64,000 nucleotides of DNA from NCBI RefSeq assembly GCF_013359725.1, contig NZ_JABFMW010000001.1:186001-250000 (forward strand), read 5' to 3'. The notes under the pieces are model-generated. The model worked only from the letters and a program-made list of their open reading frames with translations. It was not told the origin of the DNA and did not search any database. Shown here piece by piece: positions 58,914 through 64,000 of the stretch. Source of the stretch: Pseudarthrobacter sp. C4D7 (GTDB lineage Bacteria; Actinomycetota; Actinomycetes; Actinomycetales; Micrococcaceae). Position 1 is the first letter of the stretch, and every line of letters starts with the position of its first letter. The position numbers and the translations under genes are program-made.

Positions 58914-59080
58914 TAACGCACACGTCCCACCAGGCTGCTTCCGGCCGCAGCGGACGACGGCGTCGCCAGGCCCGCGGGGGAGCGGCACCCCAGGTGGGCC
59001 AACAGGCTGCCGTGCCCCACGCCGTCGTCCGTCTTGCGGGCAGGGGGAGGCGGTGATATGGGTACAGGCGGAAAACGTGC
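58914..59080 (+). other. Foldable non-coding block between S10 and spc clusters
   Basis: A perfect 13-bp inverted repeat (58951-58963 with 59019-59031) encloses further pairings: GGCCC/GGGCC (58969-58973 with 58996-59000) and a GGGG/CCCC hairpin within. No coding potential is convincing. It could be a structured RNA, an old mobile-element remnant or a protein-binding site. Confidence 0.6.
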
Positions 59081-59086
59081 TAGGAT
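59081..59086 (+). promoter_or_regulatory. Candidate -10 of the spc (rplN) promoter
   Basis: An extended -10, TGC-TAGGAT, matching the style of the rpsL promoter (TGC-TAGACT). The -35 is weak. It would give a leader of about 240 bases before rplN; bases 59087-59333 hold no gene. Confidence 0.45.
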
Positions 59087-59333
59087 ATTGAGTTTGTATG
59101 GCGCCTTTCGCGCGCCATCATCAACCTCGTAAACAAGCGTGCCACAGCATAGTGCCCCTGTGCGCCCGGGATTCGTCCCGGACCGGGTGGGAGCAACTGC
59201 TTCTGGCACGGGCGTTTAGGCCTGGTCTGGCAAAATCCAGGCAGGTCAAGAGACACCCCGATCAACCGTTCCGCAAGGCTCATTCCGTAGCAACACCACG
59301 GCCTGAGAACCGGCGCGACGCAAGGAGTAAATA

Positions 59334-59702
59334 GTGATTCAGCAGGAGTCGCGACTCAAGGTCGCCGACAACACGGGTGCTAAGGAAATCCTTACCATTC
59401 GCGTTCTCGGTGGATCTGGCCGTCGCTACGCAGGCATCGGTGACGTCATTGTCGCCACCGTCAAGGATGCAATCCCGGGCGGCAACGTAAAGAAGGGCGA
59501 TGTGGTCAAGGCCGTCATCGTCCGTACCAAGAAGGAACGCCGCCGTGCGGATGGTTCCTACATCAAGTTTGACGAGAACGCAGCTGTGATCCTGAAGAAC
59601 GACGGTGACCCCCGCGGTACCCGTATCTTCGGACCGGTTGGTCGTGAACTGCGTGACAAGAAGTTCATGAAGATCGTTTCTCTGGCTCCGGAGGTGCTCT
59701 AG
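59334..59702 (+). CDS. rplN: 50S ribosomal protein L14
   Basis: 122 residues. [71 protein letters not shown] contains both L14 signatures. GTG start after GCAAGGAGTAAATA. First gene of the spc cluster. Confidence 0.98.
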   Translation: MIQQESRLKVADNTGAKEILTIRVLGGSGRRYAGIGDVIVATVKDAIPGGNVKKGDVVKAVIVRTKKERRRADGSYIKFDENAAVILKNDGDPRGTRIFGPVGRELRDKKFMKIVSLAPEVL

Positions 59703-59705
59703 TCC

Positions 59706-60068
59706 ATGGCTGCAAAGATCAAGAAGGGTGACCTGGTTCAGGTCATCACTGGCGCCAAGGCTGAGCGCGGCGGCGACCGTGGCAAGCAGGGCAAGGTTCT
59801 GCGCGTCTTCACCGACACCAACCGCGTGCTGGTTGAAGGTATCAACCGCGTCACCAAGCACACCCGTGTTGGACAGTCGCAGCGCGGCACCAAGACCGGC
59901 GGTATTGAGGTCGTAGAGGCCCCGATCCACATTTCCAACGTGGCCCTGGTTGACCCGTCGACCAAGAAGCCGACCCGTGTGGGCTTCCGCCTCGACACTG
60001 TGGAGAAGAACGGTGTCAAGAAGACCGTCCGTATCCGCGTGTCCAAGAGCTCCGGGAAGGACATCTAA
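59706..60068 (+). CDS. rplX: 50S ribosomal protein L24
   Basis: 120 residues. [53 protein letters not shown] is the KOW core. The stop and rplE ATG share one base (TAATG). Confidence 0.98.
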   Translation: MAAKIKKGDLVQVITGAKAERGGDRGKQGKVLRVFTDTNRVLVEGINRVTKHTRVGQSQRGTKTGGIEVVEAPIHISNVALVDPSTKKPTRVGFRLDTVEKNGVKKTVRIRVSKSSGKDI

Positions 60069-60649
60069 TGACTGAGACTCTCGAGACTCCGGCAACGAAG
60101 ATCGTTCCTCGTCTGAAGACCAAGTACGCCGAATCCATCAAGGCAACGCTCCAGGATGAATTCAAGTACGAGAACGTGAACCAGGTACCCCGTCTGGTGA
60201 AGGTTGTTGTGAACATGGGTGTTGGAGATGCCGCCAAGGACTCCAAGCTGATCGACGGCGCTGTCCGCGACCTCACCCAGATCACCGGCCAGAAGCCGCA
60301 GGTTACCAAGGCCCGCAAGTCGATCGCACAGTTCAAGCTGCGCGAAGGCATGCCCATCGGTGCACACGCTACCCTGCGTGGCGACCGCATGTGGGAATTC
60401 GTGGACCGCCTGGTCACCCTGGCACTGCCCCGTATCCGCGACTTCCGCGGCCTCAGTGGCAAGCAGTTCGATGGCAACGGCAACTACACCTTCGGTCTGA
60501 CCGAGCAGGTTATGTTCCACGAAATCGACCAGGACAAGATCGACCGCGTCCGCGGTATGGACATCACGGTTGTGACCACTGCCAAGACCGATGACGAAGG
60601 CCGCGCGCTGCTCAAGGCGCTTGGTTTCCCGTTCAAAACCGAAGCTTAA
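60068..60649 (+). CDS. rplE: 50S ribosomal protein L5
   Basis: 193 residues, binds 5S r[41 protein letters not shown] and [26 protein letters not shown] are typical. The following 82-base gap to rpsH lacks the rpsN gene found here in many actinobacteria. Confidence 0.98.
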   Translation: MTETLETPATKIVPRLKTKYAESIKATLQDEFKYENVNQVPRLVKVVVNMGVGDAAKDSKLIDGAVRDLTQITGQKPQVTKARKSIAQFKLREGMPIGAHATLRGDRMWEFVDRLVTLALPRIRDFRGLSGKQFDGNGNYTFGLTEQVMFHEIDQDKIDRVRGMDITVVTTAKTDDEGRALLKALGFPFKTEA

Positions 60650-60731
60650 TTAACTACGTAAAAGGTCCGGCCGCTCCGCTCCATCAGGGACGGGACGGCG
60701 GAAACCGTTATGAGGAAGGGCATGAGCCCAC

Positions 60732-61130
60732 ATGACAATGACAGATCCTGTCGCAGATATGCTTACGCGCCTGCGTAACGCAAACTCGGCATACCACGAC
60801 TCCGTGTCTATGCCTTACAGCAAGCTCAAGGCACGCGTTGCCGACATCCTCAAGGCCGAAGGTTTCATCGCCGGCTGGAAGGAAGAGGACGCCGAGGTTG
60901 GCAAGAAGCTGACCCTGGACCTCAAGTTCGGTCCGAACCGCGAGCGTTCCATCGCCGGTGTACGCCGCATCTCCAAGCCGGGTCTCCGCGTTTACGCGAA
61001 GTCCACCAACCTCCCGCACGTGCTCGGTGGCCTGGGTATCGCTATCCTGTCCACCTCTTCCGGCCTCCTGACTGATAAGCAGGCCGGCAAGAAGGGCGTG
61101 GGCGGCGAAGTCCTCGCGTACGTCTGGTAA
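60732..61130 (+). CDS. rpsH: 30S ribosomal protein S8
   Basis: 132 residues. [29 protein letters not shown], and C-terminal [31 protein letters not shown] with the 16S-binding motif. S8 represses the spc operon in E. coli. Confidence 0.98.
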   Translation: MTMTDPVADMLTRLRNANSAYHDSVSMPYSKLKARVADILKAEGFIAGWKEEDAEVGKKLTLDLKFGPNRERSIAGVRRISKPGLRVYAKSTNLPHVLGGLGIAILSTSSGLLTDKQAGKKGVGGEVLAYVW

Positions 61131-61148
61131 CGGGAAAGGAAGAGAATA

Positions 61149-61685
61149 ATGTCACGTATTGGACGTCTCCCCATCACCGTTCCTGCCGGCGTTGAGGTCA
61201 AGGTTGACGGCTCTGTCGTCAGCGTCAAGGGTTCCAAGGGGGAGCTGACCCACACTGTGGCCAGCCCCATCGAGGTTGCCCTGGACGAGAACACCCTGAC
61301 CGTCAGCCGCCCGAACGACGAGCGCGCCTCCCGTTCGCTCCACGGCCTGACCCGCACCCTGATCGCCAACATGATCCAGGGCGTCACCGCAGGCTACGAG
61401 AAGAAGCTTGAAATCGTCGGTACCGGTTACCGCGTTCAGGCCAAGGGATCTGACCTTGAGTTCGCTCTCGGCTACAGCCACCCGGTCAACGTTTCGGCTC
61501 CGGCCGGCATCACCTTTGCAGTAGAGGGACCGACCAAGCTCTCTGTCTCAGGTATCAACAAGCAGCAGGTCGGCGAGGTTGCTGCCAACATTCGCAAGCT
61601 GCGGAAGCCTGACCCGTACAAGGGCAAGGGCATCCGTTACGCCGGCGAAGTCATCCGCCGCAAGGTCGGAAAGGCTGGTAAGTAA
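61149..61685 (+). CDS. rplF: 50S ribosomal protein L6
   Basis: 178 residues, two homologous domains. [33 protein letters not shown] starts the first; the C-terminal [25 protein letters not shown] is the L6 signature. Confidence 0.98.
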   Translation: MSRIGRLPITVPAGVEVKVDGSVVSVKGSKGELTHTVASPIEVALDENTLTVSRPNDERASRSLHGLTRTLIANMIQGVTAGYEKKLEIVGTGYRVQAKGSDLEFALGYSHPVNVSAPAGITFAVEGPTKLSVSGINKQQVGEVAANIRKLRKPDPYKGKGIRYAGEVIRRKVGKAGK

Positions 61686-61687
61686 CC

Positions 61688-62071
61688 ATGGCCATCTCCA
61701 TTAACAAGAAGCGTACGAACAAGAGCAAGGCTGCTGGTCGCAGCCGCCGCCAGCTTCGTATCCGCAAGCGCATTTCCGGCACGGCTGTCCGCCCCCGTCT
61801 GGTGGTCAACCGCTCCGCACGCCACGTATTTGTCCAGGTTGTCGACGACACCATTGGCCAGACCGTAGCAAGCGCGTCCACCCTGGAAGCTGACCTCCGT
61901 GCATTCGACGGTGACAAGACTGCCAAGGCCAAGCGCGTCGGCGAGCTCGTTGCCGAACGTGCCAAGGCTGCCGGCGTCGAGGCTGTTGTCTTCGACCGTG
62001 GTGGTAACAAGTACCACGGCCGGATTGCCGCCGTCGCTGACGGTGCACGCGAAGGTGGGCTGTCACTGTGA
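61688..62071 (+). CDS. rplR: 50S ribosomal protein L18
   Basis: 127 residues, 5S rRNA binding. [42 protein letters not shown] and [24 protein letters not shown] are typical. Its stop overlaps the rpsE GTG (GTGA). Confidence 0.98.
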   Translation: MAISINKKRTNKSKAAGRSRRQLRIRKRISGTAVRPRLVVNRSARHVFVQVVDDTIGQTVASASTLEADLRAFDGDKTAKAKRVGELVAERAKAAGVEAVVFDRGGNKYHGRIAAVADGAREGGLSL

Positions 62072-62784
62072 CCGAAGCAAACAAGGAAAAGGACACTGTG
62101 TCTGCAGATCAGAAGGCCCCCGAAGCCGCAGCTGCTGAGACCACTGCCCCCGCTGCCGACGACCGCCGTGGTGGCGCCCGTCGTGGCGAGCGTGGCGACC
62201 GTGGCCAGGGCCGCGGCGACCGCGGTGGCCGTGGCGGCCGCGACGGTGGCCGTGAAGCCGAAAAGAACCAGTTCGTAGAGCGCGTTGTCACCATCAACCG
62301 CGTTTCCAAGGTCGTCAAGGGTGGTCGTCGCTTCAGCTTCACCGCACTGGTCGTCGTTGGTGACGGTAACGGCATGGTCGGCGTGGGCTATGGCAAGGCC
62401 AAGGAAGTTCCCGCTGCGATCGCCAAGGGCGTTGAAGAGGCCAAGAAGTCCTTCTTCCGCGTTCCCCGCGTTGGCAGCACCATCCCTCACCGCGTTCAGG
62501 GTGAAGCCGCTGCCGGCGTCGTAATGCTGCGTCCGGCTTCCGCCGGTACCGGTGTTATCGCCGGTGGTCCGGTCCGTGCAGTACTGGAGTGCGTGGGCAT
62601 CCACGACATCCTCTCCAAGTCGCTCGGTTCCTCCAACGCCATCAACATCGTTCACGCGACCGTTGATGCCCTGAAGCGCCTCGAAGAGCCGGCATCCGTG
62701 GCAGCACGCCGCGGCCTGCCGCTGGACGAGGTTGCCCCGGCGGCACTGGTGAAGGCTCTCCTCAGCCCGAAGGCAGGTGCCTAG
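62068..62784 (+). CDS. rpsE: 30S ribosomal protein S5 with RGG-rich N terminus
   Basis: 238 residues, against about 167 in E. coli. Residues 1-30 are Ala/Glu-rich, 33-62 form an Arg/Gly/Asp-rich stretch ([20 protein letters not shown]), and the S5 core begins at [51 protein letters not shown]. The core loop associated with spectinomycin ([11 protein letters not shown]) looks wild type. S5 lies at the mRNA entry site next to S3. Confidence 0.97.
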   Translation: MTEANKEKDTVSADQKAPEAAAAETTAPAADDRRGGARRGERGDRGQGRGDRGGRGGRDGGREAEKNQFVERVVTINRVSKVVKGGRRFSFTALVVVGDGNGMVGVGYGKAKEVPAAIAKGVEEAKKSFFRVPRVGSTIPHRVQGEAAAGVVMLRPASAGTGVIAGGPVRAVLECVGIHDILSKSLGSSNAINIVHATVDALKRLEEPASVAARRGLPLDEVAPAALVKALLSPKAGA

Positions 62785-62786
62785 TC

Positions 62787-62993
62787 ATGGCTAAGAACCT
62801 GGTCCCCTCCGACGCTCAGTTGGAGATCACTCAGATCAAGTCCGCCATTGGCGGCAAGCAGAACCAGCGCGACACCCTGCGGTCCCTCGGCCTGAAGCGG
62901 ATCGGACACACCGTTGTCCGCACCGCCGACGCCGTGACCGTTGGAATGCTCAACACGGTTCCGCACCTGGTAAAGGTAGAGGAGGCGAAGTAA
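62787..62993 (+). CDS. rpmD: 50S ribosomal protein L30
   Basis: 68 residues. [57 protein letters not shown] is a complete L30. Two bases after rpsE. Confidence 0.98.
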   Translation: MAKNLVPSDAQLEITQIKSAIGGKQNQRDTLRSLGLKRIGHTVVRTADAVTVGMLNTVPHLVKVEEAK

Positions 62994-63479
62994 ATGGCAG
63001 AGAACACTGCTGATAAGGCTCAGGCTGCTGAGAAGCAGAACGCCCTGAAGGTTCACCACCTGCGTCCCGCTCCGGGTGCCAAGACCGCCAAGACCCGTGT
63101 GGGTCGTGGTGAGGCATCCAAGGGTAAGACCGCCGGTCGCGGTACCAAGGGTACTGCTGCCCGCTACCAGGTAAAGGCTGGCTTTGCCGGCGGCCAGCTG
63201 CCGCTGCACATGCGCCTGCCCAAGCTGCGTGGCTTCAAGAACCCGTTCCGGGTTGAGTTCCAGGTGGTAAACCTGGACAAGCTCAACGAGCTGTTCCCGG
63301 AAGGTGGCGCAGTCACCGTGGAGAACCTGGTCGAAAAGGGTGCCGTTCGCAAGAACCAGCCTGTCAAGGTGCTGGGCACCGGCGACATCACCGTCAAGGT
63401 TGACGTCACCGCCCACGCATTCTCGGCCAGCGCCGCTGAAAAGATTGCTGCAGCAGGCGGAAGCACCACCGCCCTGTAA
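62994..63479 (+). CDS. rplO: 50S ribosomal protein L15
   Basis: 161 residues. [65 protein letters not shown] is the N-terminal rRNA-binding part; the C-terminal [18 protein letters not shown] is typical. ATG abuts the rpmD stop. Last gene before a strong terminator. Confidence 0.98.
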   Translation: MAENTADKAQAAEKQNALKVHHLRPAPGAKTAKTRVGRGEASKGKTAGRGTKGTAARYQVKAGFAGGQLPLHMRLPKLRGFKNPFRVEFQVVNLDKLNELFPEGGAVTVENLVEKGAVRKNQPVKVLGTGDITVKVDVTAHAFSASAAEKIAAAGGSTTAL

Positions 63480-63499
63480 GGGACGGCGCCAGCTGTTGA

Positions 63500-63544
63500 A
63501 CTCCCGGTATCCGAGGGCATTCGCCCCGGATACCGGGAGTTTTT
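63500..63544 (+). terminator. Intrinsic terminator after rplO
   Basis: ACTCCCGGTATCC (63500-63512) pairs perfectly with GGATACCGGGAGT (63528-63540), with an inner GGGC/GCCC stem, followed by TTTT. It ends the spc ribosomal transcript, so secY needs its own promoter. Confidence 0.92.
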
Positions 63545-63598
63545 CTTATCCGCTAGGCGAAGAAATCGGGCCATCCGGCGCACGCGGACCCGCCAGGA

Positions 63599-63629
63599 TT
63601 GTTCGCTCGGCACATAGAACCGTTAGACT
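63599..63629 (+). promoter_or_regulatory. Candidate secY promoter
   Basis: TTGTTC (63599-63604) and TAGACT (63624-63629), spaced 19 bases. The leader to secY would be about 55 bases. Confidence 0.5.
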
Positions 63630-63689
63630 CGGTTGTCGGGATTTATCAAATTCCATCACCCCACCCTTATTGACACCACAGGAGGACGC

Positions 63690-64000
63690 TTGCTTAGCGC
63701 ATTTGGCCGGGCCTTTCGCACGCCTGATCTGCGACGCAAGTTGTTGTTCACGCTGGGAATCATCACCATCTTCCGCTTGGGTGCTTTCATTCCCTCGCCC
63801 GGTGTGAACTACCAGAATGTCCAGCAATGCTTGCAGAACGGTCAGACCGCCGGCGGGCTGTACCAGCTCGTTAACCTCTTCAGCGGCGGCGCGTTGCTCC
63901 AGGTGTCCATTTTTGCCCTGGGCATCATGCCCTACATCACGGCCAGCATCATCGTGCAGCTGCTCCGGGTGGTCATTCCCCGGTTCCAGCAGCTGTACGA
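63690..64000 (+). CDS. secY: Preprotein translocase subunit SecY (5' part, truncated by window)
   Basis: The first 103 codons of SecY. MLSAFGRAFRTPDLRRKLLFTLG starts the protein, helix 1 follows (IITIFRLGAFIPSPGV), then the plug/first-loop region NLFSGGALLQVSIFALGIMPYITASIIVQLL, which carries the conserved SecY signature. The TTG start has a perfect AGGAGG site. SecY forms the channel with SecE from 29,458. The rest lies beyond the window. Confidence 0.96.
   Translation, partial: MLSAFGRAFRTPDLRRKLLFTLGIITIFRLGAFIPSPGVNYQNVQQCLQNGQTAGGLYQLVNLFSGGALLQVSIFALGIMPYITASIIVQLLRVVIPRFQQLY

Overview
The window is high-GC DNA from an actinobacterium, most likely Micrococcaceae (Arthrobacter or Pseudarthrobacter type). 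This rests on family knowledge: mycothiol synthase, a GlnR-type orphan regulator, the actinobacterial ribosomal gene order, frequent GTG/TTG starts, and the overall look of the proteins. It is chromosomal core sequence. I see no phage, insertion sequence, CRISPR array or plasmid gene.

Bases 1-29,000 hold metabolic and regulatory genes. A MaoC dehydratase, an MFS exporter and murB come first. A winged-helix protein follows, then a broken AbiEi/DUF559-type gene bracketed by two copies of a hairpin repeat. Next are asd and a thyA-folA operon carrying two small membrane proteins. A two-gene membrane module and mutT1-ppk precede the glnR-mshD pair, whose linkage resembles that of mycobacteria. After these lie a permease, a 37-residue membrane peptide, a nitrobindin/FABP-like protein, a flavodoxin-like reductase, ygfZ with an ankyrin protein, a DHA2 exporter, a GNAT enzyme and pfkA. 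A PspC envelope-stress cluster faces a PspC-headed histidine kinase and its LuxR-type regulator. aspC closes the region.

Bases 29,300-64,000 are the transcription/translation superregion: tRNA-Trp, secE, nusG, rplK, rplA; an L10 leader with rplJ and rplL; rpoB, rpoC; rpsL, rpsG, fusA, tuf; the S10 cluster (rpsJ to rpsQ); the spc cluster (rplN to rplO); and the start of secY. Three accessory blocks interrupt it. They are a double GNAT enzyme after rplA, ybaK/thiolase/lipoprotein before rpoB, and a 41-residue peptide with mntH and a GH1 glucosidase between tuf and rpsJ. Intrinsic terminators after rplA, rplL, rpoC, tuf and rplO, plus candidate promoters before rpoB, rpsL, tuf, rplN and secY, divide the region into transcription units.

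No dramatic new system is evident. The best leads are: seven genes whose candidate -10 box sits exactly six bases before the start codon (leaderless mRNAs); the hairpin pair with a conserved 14-base loop around the broken gene; a large foldable non-coding block between rpsQ and rplN; and RG-rich extensions on both S3 and S5.
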